Below are positions 16,712-30,369 of a DNA stretch of 64,000 nt, in pieces. The notes beneath the pieces were generated by a model, which made no database searches, had not been told where the DNA came from, and saw only the letters and a list, made by a program, of their open reading frames with translations. This stretch comes from Mycolicibacterium mengxianglii (GTDB taxonomy: Bacteria > Actinomycetota > Actinomycetes > Mycobacteriales > Mycobacteriaceae). The translations under genes were made by a program, and so were the position numbers. Where the stretch lies: assembly GCF_015710575.1 (NCBI RefSeq), contig NZ_CP065373.1, positions 2,170,001 through 2,234,000 on the forward strand, in the 5' to 3' direction. How positions within the stretch are numbered: position 1 is the stretch's first letter; every line of letters starts with the position of its first letter.

Positions 16712-17089
16712 AGCGACGATCTTGGCATGCGCGGTGGGGGACTGAGCGTTGTCGGCCACACCGGCAGAGGCGCAAGGTATTTCACATGAGGCGAAGGCTG
16801 CTTTGTCCCGGCGCTGACGAGGTGGCCAGTTGTGTTGCCGCTGAGAAGCTCTCGAAGGCACTTCTTTGCGGCCGGAAAGGTGTGTGACTGGTACTCCGCG
16901 TCGATGATCCGATTCGGGATGCAGTGTCAGCAAGCTCACCCTGCCGCGGTATAAGTGGCCTTCCCGCTGGTGGCGCGTGAAAATGAGACGCGGGTGGTAA
17001 CCGAAGTGTCCGTCAATTGTGCCCGTTGTCGAGACGGAACGGGTTACTGTTTCCCGTTGGCGTTGTAACCGAACACTTGGAGGATATGG
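16712..17089. other. Regulatory region upstream of Usp gene
   Basis: No gene is seen in these 378 bases. GTAACCGAA occurs twice in the same orientation, at 16998-17006 and 17065-17073, and GGTTAC (17042-17047) with GTAACC (17065-17070) forms an inverted repeat. They could be operator sites for the stress protein gene. TTGGAGG (about 17078-17084) is its ribosome site. Confidence 0.45.
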
Positions 17090-17536
17090 ATGAGCGGCTA
17101 CAAGACCGTGGTGGTCGGCACTGACGGCTCAGATTCGTCGTTGCGTGCCGTCGACCGGGCGGGCGCCCTCGCCTCGGATCCCGACGCGCGGGTGATCGTG
17201 GCCACCGCTTACTTTCCTTCGGCCGAGGATTCCCGCGGTGCGGATGTGCTCAAGGACGAGGGTTACAAGGTGTCCGGCAACGCACCGATCTACGCGATCC
17301 TGCGCGAAGCCCGGGACCGCGCCAAGGCTGCCGGTGCTTCCAACATCGAAGAGCGCCCCATCGTGGGCGCGCCCGTTGACGCACTGGTCGAACTCGCCGA
17401 AGAAGTGAAGGCCGATCTTCTGGTGGTCGGCAACGTCGGCCTGAGCACCATCGCCGGCCGGCTGCTGGGCTCGGTGCCGGCCAACGTGGCCCGCCGCTCC
17501 AAGAGCGACGTGCTGATCGTGCACACCACCGGCTAG
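17090..17536 (+). CDS. Universal stress protein, Rv1636/TB15.3-like
   Basis: A single-domain universal stress protein of 148 residues. It has the N-terminal VVVGTDGSDSS strand-loop and the nucleotide-binding LVVGNVGLSTIAGRLLGSVP motif with the G-2x-G-9x-G(S/T) pattern. The M. tuberculosis counterpart Rv1636 is recalled to bind cAMP and ATP and has been proposed to buffer cAMP. It is cytosolic and probably dimeric. It sits in the same place between the exporter region and the metallo-hydrolase as in M. tuberculosis, and converges with that gene with four bases between stops. Confidence 0.93.
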   Translation: MSGYKTVVVGTDGSDSSLRAVDRAGALASDPDARVIVATAYFPSAEDSRGADVLKDEGYKVSGNAPIYAILREARDRAKAAGASNIEERPIVGAPVDALVELAEEVKADLLVVGNVGLSTIAGRLLGSVPANVARRSKSDVLIVHTTG

Positions 17537-17540
17537 GGGT

Positions 17541-18218
17541 TCAGAAGCCCCGTTCGCGCCATTCCCCCAGGTGCGGGCGTTCGGCACCCAGCGTGGTGTC
17601 GTCCCCGTGCCCCGGGTACACCACCGTGGAGTCGTCGAAGACGTCGAACACCTTTGTCGTCACGTCGCCGAGCAGGGTCTCGAAGTCACCCGGCTGCCAC
17701 GTCTTGCCGACACCACCCGGGAACAGGCAGTCCCCGGTGAACAGGTGCGTCACGCCGCCCGTGGCGTCTCCCGCCAAGGCCAGCGCGACAGAACCGGGGG
17801 TGTGTCCGCGGAGGTGGATGACGTCGAAGGACAGGTCACCGATGGTGATCGTGTCGCCGTCTGACAGCAGCCGGTCGGGTGTGACCGGGAGCTCCCGGGC
17901 GTCGATCGCATGGGCGGCCGTCGGCGCACCGGTTTCCTTGGCGACCGCTTCCAGTGCCTGCCAATGGTCGAGGTGCTGATGGGTGGTCACGATCAGCGAC
18001 AGCGCAGGAGCGAAGTCCCTCACCACAGTGAGAAGCGTCTCGGCGTCGTTGGCCGCATCGATGAGTAGCGACTCTCCGGTGTGGGAACAGGTCACCAGGT
18101 AGGCGTTGTTGTCCATGGGGCCTACCGACACCTTGACCAGCGACGCTGCAGGCAAAACGCGGCGTGCTCCGGTCCCAGGTTCAACGTGGCCGGTGTATTC
18201 GTCGTTGATGACCGTCAT
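17541..18218 (-). CDS. Metallo-beta-lactamase-fold hydrolase (Rv1637c-like)
   Basis: A 225-residue glyoxalase-II-like hydrolase. The metal site is clear: THQHLDH (H-x-H-x-D-H) at about residues 79-85, HTPGS (about 136), FTGDCLF with the bridging Asp, and a final His in YPGHGDD. It has no signal peptide. Family members hydrolyse thioesters or related bonds; in mycobacteria, which lack glutathione, a mycothiol thioester is possible but not shown. It starts 146 bases from uvrA in the opposite direction. Confidence 0.9.
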   Translation of the reverse strand: MTVINDEYTGHVEPGTGARRVLPAASLVKVSVGPMDNNAYLVTCSHTGESLLIDAANDAETLLTVVRDFAPALSLIVTTHQHLDHWQALEAVAKETGAPTAAHAIDARELPVTPDRLLSDGDTITIGDLSFDVIHLRGHTPGSVALALAGDATGGVTHLFTGDCLFPGGVGKTWQPGDFETLLGDVTTKVFDVFDDSTVVYPGHGDDTTLGAERPHLGEWRERGF

Positions 18219-18364
18219 GCATGGTCACGTTACTGGCCGACGGATACTTGTCGGTGCGGAGACATAGCATGGACGTCAACGTCTGTGGTCGCCCCGGTGG
18301 GTAGTGCCGCAAAGATGGCGACCAACTGCAGTGAACTGCAGAAACAACCTCCGAAAGGGGCCGG

Positions 18365-21266
<2,902 letters not shown>

Positions 21267-21277
<11 letters not shown>

Positions 21278-22442
21278 CCAGCGTCTTCGACAGCGGTGAC
21301 GGGAACCGCGGGCTGATCTTGGTTCCGTCGAGCCATTCCGTCAGCTCTAACGCTTTGCGGTCCAACGCTTTACGGACTGAGGCGCCGGGGTCTTCGAGGA
21401 GCTGCAGGCACACCCGGCCGTCTGCGTCGTGAGCCCAGGCGCCGATCACCCGGCCGTCGCACCACACGGTGGGGCCGGCGTTGCCGTTGGTGTCGAACAC
21501 CTGGCTGCGGTGCCCACCCAGATACCAGTCTCGCTCCAGCCAACCCATGGTGGTGACGTCCAGGCTGGGTAGCAGCGCCACCCAGGGGTCCGGCGTGGGG
21601 ACGGGTTCGAGGTCGTCGGGCAGTGCGTAACCCGGTGTGCCGTGCAGATCGACCTCGACGGCCCCGACTGCGGTGAGCGCGGTGCGTTTCGCGGTCAGGG
21701 TGCTGCCGAACCACCACTTCAGGTCGGCCAGGCTGGCCGGGCCGAACGTGCGTAGCCACGCGCGCACCAACTCGGCGCGGGCGTGGTCGGCGGGCGCCCG
21801 GTGTACCGGTCCCATCCAGTCATCGGTGCGGACCCACCGCGGGCGCGAGGTGATCCACGATCCGGAGTTGGGTCCGCGGACGATCGCGCCGCTCACCGCC
21901 AACACCGTCAACACTCGCGGCGCCAGGTGAGTCATCCCGCCCCAGCGCTTTCCCGGTGCAGGGTCATAGCTACCCGCCAATTCGGGTAGGGCAGTGCGCA
22001 GTTCCGTGGTGGTGGCGTCGCCGTGGCGATCGAGGTGCGCCAGCACCGCCGTCTCGGCCGTCGCCAGCCATTGCCCGCCGTCGGCGGCGACACCGGCGGT
22101 CTCGACATCGGCGATCAGTCGGCGGCGCTCCGTGTCGGCGACCCGATCACTGGCAGCCGGCTGCACCAGAGCGAGATCGGGGGAGGAAATCAGCCACAGC
22201 GTTCGCCGCATCGCGAGTTGCTTGACCAGGGAACGACGTTCGTAAATCTCGGCGTCCAGGGCAGTGCGGGTGAAGCCGCGACGGCGTGCCCACAGCGACA
22301 GGTACGGGGTTGCCGGGTCGGTGGCATGCCAGCCGATCAGCGCCGACGTCATCTCCGGCAGCGACATCGTGGCGTCCGTTGTGGTCAGGAAGTGACGACG
22401 GGCCAGCCGGGCGCGACGCTCGGCGACGGTGAACGATCGCAC
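21267..22442 (-). CDS. Winged-helix protein of the AlkZ/YcaQ (HTH_42) superfamily
   Basis: A 391-residue protein with the arrangement of the HTH_42 superfamily, which includes AlkZ and YcaQ glycosylases that unhook interstrand crosslinks. Near residues 38-52 it has [17 protein letters not shown], where glycosylases of the family have a catalytic Q-x-Q or Q-x-D; here the positions read His-Ala-Thr. A downstream segment [19 protein letters not shown] and a Trp-rich C-terminus also match family members. Its place beside uvrA suggests DNA repair, but the altered motif leaves the activity open. Confidence 0.8.
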
Positions 22443-22445
22443 GCC

Positions 22446-22718
22446 TCAGTTGGTCCCAGGCTGGTCAGTGGATTTCATCGACTCACGGATCTGAGCCAGG
22501 CGTTCCGCGGCCGCGCGCTGCCTGGCTTCGTACTGCTCGTCGGCGCTGCGGCCCTCCGGGGTCTCGGCGTCCAACTCGGCCGAACCCAGGGCCGTCCCGT
22601 AGCGGGTCTCGATCTTCTCCCGGACCGCGTCGAAGGTGGGCACCCCTCCGGGGGTGTAGCCGGTGTCCTCGGGTTCGACGGGTACCGGCACCGCGTCGTC
22701 AACTGGTTCCTCGGGCAT
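22446..22718 (-). CDS. Small acidic hypothetical protein (Rv1638A-like position)
   Basis: A 90-residue soluble protein, acidic in the first third (MPEEPVDDAVPVPVEPED) and helical in the rest with an alternating Glu/Arg pattern (DEQYEARQRAAAERLAQI) that may form a short coiled coil. It has no signal peptide or membrane helix. A small ORF occurs at the same place in M. tuberculosis. It ends four bases before the winged-helix gene in the same direction. Function is unknown. Confidence 0.7.
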   Translation of the reverse strand: MPEEPVDDAVPVPVEPEDTGYTPGGVPTFDAVREKIETRYGTALGSAELDAETPEGRSADEQYEARQRAAAERLAQIRESMKSTDQPGTN

Positions 22719-22751
22719 GGGGCCACGGTACCCCCGGCCTGTGACAGGGGT

Positions 22752-24125
22752 CTATGACCGCGAGGGGCCAGTGCCGGCGCCCGGAGTGCTGCTTGTGTTC
22801 GGCATACGGGTGGGGGACGGCGTGGTGCCCAGCGGAACCGGCGGTGCACCCGGCGTATGGACGGCGAAGGCCAACCATGGCAGCGCACTGGCGAACGCCG
22901 CGGTGGCGAACGGCCAATCGTGCTTGCCGGGCATGGGGACCACGGCGCAGTTGATCCCGACGGTTCGGCCGACGTCGCAGAGGGCGCGAGCCGCGTCGGC
23001 CTGGGTGGCTTGACCGTACGTGCTCGTCGGGCTGGCGAACCAACCGGATTCGTTGGCGTAGCGCCCGTGGCGGATCATGACGGTGACGGGGTCGAAATCG
23101 GCCCACGCCGAGGCGTTTCCGCCGAAGAGCCGGTCAATGGTCTGGTCTCGGGTGCCGGTGTTGGGCGCCAGGTCGCCGGAGATGTCTTCGAACACGCTGA
23201 ACAGCTCGGGGTGCATGGTGGCCAGGTCCACCGCGCAGGTGCCACCCATCGACCAGCCCACCACCCCCCAGTTCGACGGCTCCGGGCTGACCCCGAAAGT
23301 CGAAATCGTATAGGGCACGACATCTTTGGTGAGATGGTCGGCCGGGTTCCCGCGCACCCCGTTGACGCACTCGGTGTCGTTGGCGAAGTTGCCGATCGAG
23401 TCGACAAACACCAGCACCGGGGCGTTCCCGCCGTGCTGGGCCGCGAAGGCGTCGACGGTTTCCACCGCATTACCGGCCCGCACCCAGTCGGCCGGGGTGT
23501 TGATGTCGCCGCCGATCATCATCACGGTGGGCAGCTGCGGCGGTGGGTTGCTGGCGAACCACGCCGGCGGCAGATACACCAGCTCGCTGCGGTGCTTGAA
23601 ACCCGAGGCGTCGCTGGGAATGGTGACCGGGAGCAGACGTCCGTTCGTCGGCAGCGTGTGCACCTGCTGGGTGTGCGCCACCAGAGCGGTGATGCCGGCC
23701 TGGTCGGTCTGGTCGGGCAGCGGACCCGCGGTCAACTGACCCCACCCGGCCTGCACCGTCGGGACGTAGCCGACCCACATGTTGAGCACCAACGCCGCGC
23801 TGAGCAGACACAGCGGTATCGCCAGCGCGGAGGTGGCCCGCCGCCACAGCCGGGCACTGCGCCAACCGACGACCAACACCCCGGCCGCGAGTCCGGTCAG
23901 TGCGATCCAGACCCACAGCCAGCCGGGGGCGGGGTCATCGGCCAACCCGTCGTACGCGATCAGCCATCGCGCCCACGCCGCCACCGCGACGCCCAAAAGT
24001 ACGGTCAGCGGTAGCAACTTTCGGCGCCACCGCCGGGTACGCCAACCGATCGCAGCCACCAGCAGCACTGCGGCCAGGGTTTGGACGACCACCGGTAGTG
24101 GTCCGTGAAGCAGCGAAATCGGCAC
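22752..24125 (-). CDS. Membrane-anchored esterase/mycolyltransferase-like protein (Rv1639c-like)
   Basis: A 457-residue protein with four hydrophobic helices in the first 125 residues, followed by an extracytoplasmic alpha/beta-hydrolase domain of the esterase D/antigen 85 type. The nucleophile elbow is GWSMGG, the acid is probably in the segment near FDPVTVMIRHG, and the catalytic His is in GKHDWPF. The tail is Pro/Thr-rich. The substrate is not known; a cell-envelope lipid ester is likely from location. It lies downstream of lysX, which it follows in the same direction with an 80-base gap. Confidence 0.87.
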   Translation of the reverse strand: MPISLLHGPLPVVVQTLAAVLLVAAIGWRTRRWRRKLLPLTVLLGVAVAAWARWLIAYDGLADDPAPGWLWVWIALTGLAAGVLVVGWRSARLWRRATSALAIPLCLLSAALVLNMWVGYVPTVQAGWGQLTAGPLPDQTDQAGITALVAHTQQVHTLPTNGRLLPVTIPSDASGFKHRSELVYLPPAWFASNPPPQLPTVMMIGGDINTPADWVRAGNAVETVDAFAAQHGGNAPVLVFVDSIGNFANDTECVNGVRGNPADHLTKDVVPYTISTFGVSPEPSNWGVVGWSMGGTCAVDLATMHPELFSVFEDISGDLAPNTGTRDQTIDRLFGGNASAWADFDPVTVMIRHGRYANESGWFASPTSTYGQATQADAARALCDVGRTVGINCAVVPMPGKHDWPFATAAFASALPWLAFAVHTPGAPPVPLGTTPSPTRMPNTSSTPGAGTGPSRS

Positions 24126-24205
24126 TCTGTCAGCGTGGCCCGCAAACCTTGCAGGTCTCTGCGAGAGCGCTGTGAAGCTGTCTCGATCCGGTCAGCCTGG
24201 CGGGC

Positions 24206-27200
24206 CTAACGAGGTTTGGCCAACGGGAAAGGCAGCGTCTCGCGGATGCTGCGGCCCGTGATCAACATGACGATCCGGTCGACGCCCATGCCGAGACCGC
24301 CCGTGGGTGGCATGGCGTATTCCAGGGCCTGCAGGAAATCCTCGTCGAGCTCCATGGCCTCGGGGTCCCCGCCGGCGGCCAGCATCGACTGCTCGTGCAG
24401 GCGGCGGCGCTGCAGCACCGGGTCGGTGAGTTCGCTGTAGGCGGTGCCGAGCTCGACGCCCCAGGCCACCAGGTCCCAGCGTTCGGCGACGCCGGGCTTG
24501 CTGCGGTGCGGCCGGGTCAGTGGTGACACCGACGCCGGGAAGTCGGTGTAGAACGTCGGCGCTTCGGTGCGGTCCTCTACCAGGTGCTCGTACATTTCCA
24601 GCACCACGGCCCCGGCGTCCCAATGGGTTTGGTAGGGGATGCGGGCGGCGTCGCACAACCGACGGAGCGTGGGGACGTCGGTGTCGACGTCGACCTGTTC
24701 GCCCAACGCCTCGGACACCGCGTCGTGCACCGTCTTGACCGCCCACTGCCCGGAGATGTCGACAGGTTCCAGGCTGCCGTCGGTACTGCCGGGGCGTGGC
24801 CGCATCACCACGTGCGCGCCGTTGGCGGCCTGGGCGGCATTCTGGATCAGCTCCCGGCAGCCGTCGATCCACACCAGGTAGTCGGCGTGGGCCTGGTAGG
24901 CCTCCAGCAGGGTGAATTCCGGGTTGTGGCTGAAGTCCACGCCTTCGTTGCGGAAGGCCCGGCCGAGCTCGAAGACGCGTTCCACCCCGCCCACACACAG
25001 TCGCTTGAGATACAGCTCAGGTGCGATGCGCAGGTAGAGGTCGAGGTCGTAGGCGTTGATGTGGGTGGTGAACGGTCGGGCGTTGGCGCCACCGTGGATC
25101 TGCTGGAGGATGGGTGTCTCGACTTCCAGGAAGCCCTTGTCGAACAGGGTTTCCCGAATGGAGTGCAGCACCTGACTGCGGGCCCGGATCAGGTCGCGGG
25201 CCTCGGTGTTGATGGCCAGGTCGACGTATCGGGCGCGTACCCGTGCCTCCTGGTCGGTCAGGCCCTTCCATTTGTCGGGCAGCGGGCGCAGGCACTTGCC
25301 GATCAGTCGCCAGCGCTGAACCAGCACCGAGCGGGTACCGGACTTGCTGGCGCCCATCAGACCGCTGACCTCGACGAGGTCACCGAGATCGATGGCTGCC
25401 GTGAAGTCGGCGGTGCTGCCCTCGGAGAGTTGTGAATTGTCCAGTAGCACCTGCACTTCCGATGACCAGTCGCGCAGTTGGGCGAACAGCACGCCGCCGT
25501 AGTCGCGTAACCGCAGGATGCGACCGGACACCGTGACCGGGTCGCCGTCCGCGGATTCCAGCGCCTGGGCCACGGTGTGGCTGGGTGCCTGGCCGACGGG
25601 GTAGGCGTCGATACCGTTGTCCTGCAATGTTTTCAGCTTGGCCATCCGGACCCGGACTTGCTCGGGAAGCCGGTGAGCAGGATTGTCCTCGGCCAGTTCG
25701 CGGGCGGCGGTGCCGACGTCGGGGGTGGAGCCGTCCTCGTGCAGCAGGCCCGTGCGCGACAGCGCCTCCGGCACCGCCGAATGCTGGCCGGTGTGCTGTT
25801 TGTCGCGGCGGCTGAACGGCAGGACCAGGAAACCCTCGGCGATCACCGAGGCCACGCCCACCCGCGGTACCAGCCGGGCGTCCTCGTAGCAGGCGAACCG
25901 TGGCACCCACTCCGGCTGGTACTTCATGTTGGAGCGGTACAGCGTCTCCAGCTGCCACCATCGGGAGAAGAACACCAGCAGGCCGCGCCACAACCGCGCC
26001 ACCGGTCCGGCGCCCAGCTGCGCGCCCTCCTCGAAGGCCGACCGGAACATCGCGAAGTTCAACGAGATGCGGGTGACCCCCAGGTTCTCGCCCTGCAGGC
26101 ACAGCTCGCTGACCATCAGCTCGATGGTGCCGTTCGGTGATTGCGGGGACCTGCGCATCAGGTCGAGTGACACCCCGTTGCTGCCCCAGGGCACCAGCGA
26201 CAGCATCGCGACCACTTCTTCGTTGCCACTGCCGTCGGTGTGAACGGCCTCGGCGAGCAGGCAGTCGGAGTCAGCCGGGTCACCGAGTCGACCCAACGCC
26301 ATCGAGAACCCGCGCTCGGTCTCGGTGTCACGCCAAGCGTCGGCCCGCTTGAGCACCTCGGTCATCTCGGCGGGGGAGAGCTCGCGATGCCGACGCATCC
26401 GCACCGTCAGTCCGGCCCGCCGCGCCCGGGTCACGGCTTGGCGCACCGGCTTCATGTCCGGACCAGAGAGCTTGAACCGATCCGGGTAGAGGATGGCTTC
26501 GTCGCCGAGTTCCAGTGCGTGCAGCCCGGCGTCTCGGAATGCCTGCGCCGCCTGGGTGCTCGCGCCCATGACACCCGGGGCCCAGCCGTAGGTCTCGCAC
26601 AGCCGCAGCCATGCTTCGATCGCGTTCGGCCAGGCGCGGGGGTCGCCCACCGGGTCGCCGCTGGCCAGGCAGACTCCGACTTCGACGCGGTAGGTGATCG
26701 CCGCGCGACCGTCGGGAGCGAAGACCACGGACTTGTCCCGGCGGGTCGCGAAGTAACCCAGGGAGTCGTTCTTGCCGTAGAGCTCGAGCAGACCGCGGAT
26801 CGCCGACTCGTCCTCGCCGGTCAACGCGTTGTCGGCCTGCTGGGACCGGAACAACACGATCGCCGCGCCCATCAGTGCCAGGGCGCCGAACAGACCGAGT
26901 ACTGCGTTGACGACGACGTGCGGGTGCTGTCCGTCGAAGGCGCCGCTGTCCACGCCGGCGAACGCCGCCACCCGGTTCAGCGCGTAGAGCAGCCGGTAGT
27001 CCCGTTCGAGGCTGCCCGGGAACAGTTCCAGCAGGCCCCACCCGACCAGGGTTCCCACCGCCATCCCGGCAATCAGGGTCCCGGCCGCTTTGAGCAAGGC
27101 GCCGCGACGCACTCGTGCCCAGAACTGTTTGTGCGCCATCAGCAGGAATGCGACTGCAGCGATGTGGACGCCCAGGCCGATGACCTCGCCGAACTCCTCG

Positions 27201-27535
27201 GCCAGGGGCTCGTCCCCGCTGAGCAGCTCACCGATGTTCACCAGGACGGCGGCCGCCATGTACAGGACCAGGATCAGCCAGGCGATGCGTTTGCGGGCTG
27301 CCAACGCCGCCGCCAACAGTGCCAGCACAAACGCCCAGGCGAAGCTGGTGTCAGGGAAGTTGAACAGGTAGTCGTCGACGAACTCGCGGGGGATCCGGAT
27401 CGCCGAGCGCACCAGTGGAGAGATGCTGGCCAGCAGGGAGAGGGTGGCGATGATCCCGACGGTCCAACCGGCAGCCGCGGGCACCCACTGGTAGCGCGAC
27501 GTTGATCGGTTGACCGTGCGGTCGACGAGGGTCAT
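24206..27535 (-). CDS. lysX: Bifunctional lysyl-tRNA synthetase / lysylphosphatidylglycerol synthase
   Basis: A 1109-residue fusion. Residues 1-230 carry about seven membrane helices of the MprF type; residues about 240-570 are the MprF-like transferase (DUF2156) domain with [11 protein letters not shown]; the rest is a class II LysRS with an OB-fold and motif 2 [11 protein letters not shown] and motif 3 [17 protein letters not shown]. It charges tRNA-Lys and passes lysine to phosphatidylglycerol, which reduces negative surface charge and protects from cationic peptides. The ATG at 27535 matches the mycobacterial N-terminus; 56 more upstream codons are open but of no protein-like character. 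TATCCT at 27549-27544 may be the -10 of a near-leaderless transcript. Confidence 0.95.
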   Translation of the reverse strand: MTLVDRTVNRSTSRYQWVPAAAGWTVGIIATLSLLASISPLVRSAIRIPREFVDDYLFNFPDTSFAWAFVLALLAAALAARKRIAWLILVLYMAAAVLVNIGELLSGDEPLAEEFGEVIGLGVHIAAVAFLLMAHKQFWARVRRGALLKAAGTLIAGMAVGTLVGWGLLELFPGSLERDYRLLYALNRVAAFAGVDSGAFDGQHPHVVVNAVLGLFGALALMGAAIVLFRSQQADNALTGEDESAIRGLLELYGKNDSLGYFATRRDKSVVFAPDGRAAITYRVEVGVCLASGDPVGDPRAWPNAIEAWLRLCETYGWAPGVMGASTQAAQAFRDAGLHALELGDEAILYPDRFKLSGPDMKPVRQAVTRARRAGLTVRMRRHRELSPAEMTEVLKRADAWRDTETERGFSMALGRLGDPADSDCLLAEAVHTDGSGNEEVVAMLSLVPWGSNGVSLDLMRRSPQSPNGTIELMVSELCLQGENLGVTRISLNFAMFRSAFEEGAQLGAGPVARLWRGLLVFFSRWWQLETLYRSNMKYQPEWVPRFACYEDARLVPRVGVASVIAEGFLVLPFSRRDKQHTGQHSAVPEALSRTGLLHEDGSTPDVGTAARELAEDNPAHRLPEQVRVRMAKLKTLQDNGIDAYPVGQAPSHTVAQALESADGDPVTVSGRILRLRDYGGVLFAQLRDWSSEVQVLLDNSQLSEGSTADFTAAIDLGDLVEVSGLMGASKSGTRSVLVQRWRLIGKCLRPLPDKWKGLTDQEARVRARYVDLAINTEARDLIRARSQVLHSIRETLFDKGFLEVETPILQQIHGGANARPFTTHINAYDLDLYLRIAPELYLKRLCVGGVERVFELGRAFRNEGVDFSHNPEFTLLEAYQAHADYLVWIDGCRELIQNAAQAANGAHVVMRPRPGSTDGSLEPVDISGQWAVKTVHDAVSEALGEQVDVDTDVPTLRRLCDAARIPYQTHWDAGAVVLEMYEHLVEDRTEAPTFYTDFPASVSPLTRPHRSKPGVAERWDLVAWGVELGTAYSELTDPVLQRRRLHEQSMLAAGGDPEAMELDEDFLQALEYAMPPTGGLGMGVDRIVMLITGRSIRETLPFPLAKPR

Positions 27536-27599
27536 AGGCCGGGAGGATATTCGCTGCCCGGGCGTTTGGTGCGCAGAAACTCGCTGCGGTGTCCTGCGG

Positions 27600-27962
27600 T
27601 TACCAGACCGGTCCGGTGTATTTCTCGCCCGGGCCCTTGCCGGGCTCGTCCGGTGCCGCGCTGGCTTCCCGGAACGCCAGCTGCAAGCTCTTGAGGCCGT
27701 CACGGATCGGGCCGGCGTGCGGACCGAGGTATTCCGCGGATGCGGCGACCAGCCCCGCCAGGGCCGTGATCAGCCTGCGCGCCTCGTCCAGGTCGCGGTG
27801 GGGGCTGTCGTCGGGGTCGGGGTGCGACAGGCCGAGCTTCTCGGCGGCCGCACTCATCAGCATCACCGCGGACCTGCTGATCACCTCGACGGCGGGTACC
27901 TCGGCGAGTTCACGAACCTGCGTCGCGTCCGGTTCGGTCGTGATTCTGGGATCCTCGGTCAT
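27600..27962 (-). CDS. DUF1844 protein
   Basis: A 120-residue cytosolic protein with the DUF1844 pattern: [23 protein letters not shown] followed by [17 protein letters not shown]. The family is of unknown function and in actinobacteria lies next to infC, as here, in the opposite orientation. The acidic N-terminus and a Pro/Gly-rich tail flank the helical core. It lies 64 bases upstream of lysX in the same direction, so it may share a transcript with it. Confidence 0.82.
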   Translation of the reverse strand: MTEDPRITTEPDATQVRELAEVPAVEVISRSAVMLMSAAAEKLGLSHPDPDDSPHRDLDEARRLITALAGLVAASAEYLGPHAGPIRDGLKSLQLAFREASAAPDEPGKGPGEKYTGPVW

Positions 27963-28062
27963 GCTGCTAGACTTGCATGCGCGACCGTCCCGGCTTACGC
28001 CAGGGACAGCAAGTGGAGTCCCACTCCCACCGTTGGCCGAACAGGCTCAGCGGTCCGGTCAT

Positions 28063-28245
28063 CGACATCTTAGATGTCGGTTCTGCGACGTGCCCTGGCA
28101 CGTCAGCGGGCGGTATCCCCGCGACCGGTCGGCATTGGGCCCTGCTCTCAGCAGGGCTTTTTTGCTGATGCGTGGTTTCCACTGTTGTCACCTGCGTGTG
28201 TGCGCCGCTTCGGTCACGGACAGTGGAACGAACCAGGGAGGCCCC
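28063..28245 (+). promoter_or_regulatory. Structured infC operon leader
   Basis: The untranslated region before infC has successive perfect hairpins: CGACATC/GATGTCG (28063-28079), GACGTGCC/GGCACGTC (28087-28104) and a terminator at 28139-28163. TAGACT at 27967-27972 is a plausible -10, giving a leader of about 265 bases. In other bacteria infC-rpmI-rplT leaders are regulated by L20 or IF3; here the upstream hairpins could be alternatives that decide whether the terminator forms. Confidence 0.6.
28139..28163 (+). terminator. Intrinsic terminator/attenuator in infC leader
   Basis: GCCCTGCT (28139-28146) pairs with AGCAGGGC (28150-28157) around CTC and is followed directly by six T (28158-28163). 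It lies 83 bases before the infC start. Strong U-tract terminators are rare in mycobacteria, and its place inside the leader of essential genes argues for conditional read-through. Confidence 0.8.
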
Positions 28246-28854
<609 letters not shown>

Positions 28855-28861
28855 GGACCCC

Positions 28862-29056
28862 ATGCCCAAGGCAAAGACCCACAGCGGCGCTTCGAAGCGA
28901 TTCCGTCGCACCGGGACCGGCAAGATCGTGCGGCAGAAGGCCGGCAAGCGCCACCTGCTCGAGCACAAGGCCACCAAGCGCACTCGCCGTCTCGACGGCC
29001 GGACTGTCGTTGCCCCCAACGACACCAAGCGCATCAACGCGATGCTCAACGGCTGA
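28862..29056 (+). CDS. rpmI: Ribosomal protein L35
   Basis: The 64-residue basic protein is a complete bL35: [20 protein letters not shown] at the start and [16 protein letters not shown] in the middle. It is a large-subunit protein that packs against 23S rRNA. It begins 7 bases after infC with GAGGACCCC upstream and ends 69 bases before rplT, the usual infC-rpmI-rplT order. Confidence 0.96.
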   Translation: MPKAKTHSGASKRFRRTGTGKIVRQKAGKRHLLEHKATKRTRRLDGRTVVAPNDTKRINAMLNG

Positions 29057-29125
29057 TTCAGCCGTGCCCGGGCCGTCCGGCCCTCACAGCCCTCTGATCG
29101 AACGTAGATAGAACAGGAACAACCC

Positions 29126-29515
29126 ATGGCACGCGTCAAGCGCGCAGTCAACGCCCACAAGAAGCGGCGCTCAGTCCTCAAGGCGTCGAAGGGCTACCGC
29201 GGCCAGCGGTCCCGGCTCTACCGCAAGGCCAAAGAGCAGCAGCTGCACTCATTGACCTACGCATACCGCGACCGCAAGGCCCGCAAGGGTGATTTCCGCA
29301 AGCTGTGGATCTCGCGGATCAACGCCGCGGCCCGCGCCAACGGCGTCACCTACAACCGACTGATCCAGGGCCTCAAGCTCGCGGGCGTCGAGGTGGATCG
29401 CAAGAACCTTTCCGAGATCGCGATCAGCGACCCGGCCGCGTTCACGGCACTGGTCGAGGTGGCCAAGGCTGCTCTGCCCGAGGATGTCAACGCACCCTCC
29501 GGAGAGGCTGCCTGA
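29126..29515 (+). CDS. rplT: Ribosomal protein L20
   Basis: The 129-residue product is bL20: basic N-terminal extension ([20 protein letters not shown]), [15 protein letters not shown], and the globular domain with [20 protein letters not shown] and [14 protein letters not shown]20 is needed for early 50S assembly and in many bacteria regulates this operon through its leader. AGGAACAACCC precedes the ATG. The stop overlaps the probable start of tsnR. Confidence 0.97.
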   Translation: MARVKRAVNAHKKRRSVLKASKGYRGQRSRLYRKAKEQQLHSLTYAYRDRKARKGDFRKLWISRINAAARANGVTYNRLIQGLKLAGVEVDRKNLSEIAISDPAAFTALVEVAKAALPEDVNAPSGEAA

Positions 29516-30285
29516 CGCTCACCGAGCGCTCTAACCGGGTGGCTGCGGCGATCAAGCTGCACCGCCACTCCGGACGTCGCCGCGCCGCACGCTTTCTCGC
29601 CGAAGGTCCCAACCTCGTCGAGGCAGCGTTGCGGCGCGGTCTCGTCACCGAGGTGTTCGTCACCGAGGATGCCGCAGACCGGTTTGCCGATCTGCTCGAA
29701 GGCGCTCCTGTGTATCTGGTCACCGAGCGCGCGGCAAAAGCGTTGTCGGACACGGTGACTCCCGTCGGGTTGGTGGCGGTCTGCAGCCTGCCCGAGGTGA
29801 CGCTGGCTGAGGTGTTGGAGGCCTCGCCGCGGCTGGTGGTCGTGGCGGTGGAGACCTCCGAGCCCGGCAACGCCGGGACATTGATCCGCCTCGCTGACGC
29901 GATGGGCGCCGATGCGGTGGTGCTGGCCGGCAACAGCGTGGACCCGTACAACGGGAAGTGCCTGCGGGCGTCGGCCGGCAGCATTTTCGGTGTGCCCGTG
30001 GTGGAAGCCCCGGATGTTCCGGCGTTGATCACCGCTCTGCGCGGCGCCGGGTTGGCCGTTCTGGCAACAACACTCGACGGCGAGCTGTCGCTGGACGATG
30101 TCGCGTTATCGGGGCCGACGGCGTGGCTGTTCGGTCCGGAGGCGCACGGCCTGTCCCCGGAGGTGGCTGCGCTGGCAGACGCCCGGGTGACCATTCCGAT
30201 GTCCGGTAGCGCCGAGAGTCTCAATGTGGCTGCGGCCGCGGCGATTTGCCTCTATCAGAGTTCGGCGGCGCACCGCCGGGCGTGA
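29512..30285 (+). CDS. tsnR: SpoU/TrmH-family RNA 2'-O-methyltransferase
   Basis: About 257 residues: an N-terminal substrate-binding domain ([30 protein letters not shown]) and the SPOUT methyltransferase knot with motif 1 [19 protein letters not shown], motif 2 [10 protein letters not shown] and motif 3 [20 protein letters not shown]. It methylates a ribose in rRNA or tRNA using SAM; thiostrepton resistance in the name is not implied. The conserved N-terminus begins LTERS, upstream of the first GTG (29539), so the start is probably CTG 29512, whose bases overlap the rplT stop. Position in the L20 operon fits rRNA modification. Confidence 0.88.
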   Translation: MTLTERSNRVAAAIKLHRHSGRRRAARFLAEGPNLVEAALRRGLVTEVFVTEDAADRFADLLEGAPVYLVTERAAKALSDTVTPVGLVAVCSLPEVTLAEVLEASPRLVVVAVETSEPGNAGTLIRLADAMGADAVVLAGNSVDPYNGKCLRASAGSIFGVPVVEAPDVPALITALRGAGLAVLATTLDGELSLDDVALSGPTAWLFGPEAHGLSPEVAALADARVTIPMSGSAESLNVAAAAAICLYQSSAAHRRA

Positions 30286-30310
30286 TGTCTCTGGGAACAT
30301 GCGGGGTAAT

Positions 30311-30352
30311 GACCCGGCCGGTGGCTGTTGTGGTGTCGCACCGGCCGGGGTC
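30311..30352. terminator. Bidirectional terminator hairpin
   Basis: GACCCGGCCGGT (30311-30322) pairs with ACCGGCCGGGGTC (30340-30352) with one bulge, around a 17-base loop, between convergent tsnR and acyl-CoA dehydrogenase genes. Confidence 0.65.
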
Positions 30353-30369
30353 ACTCACCCCGTCTGGCC

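Noticed and set aside
27536-27703. 56-codon N-terminal extension of lysX
   Set aside because: It overlaps the DUF1844 gene, is Arg/Ser-rich without protein character and mycobacterial LysX starts MTLVDR-like at the chosen ATG.
27589-28245. Upstream coding extension of infC
   Set aside because: The frame passes through the structured leader and terminator; homology begins exactly at the ATC codon.
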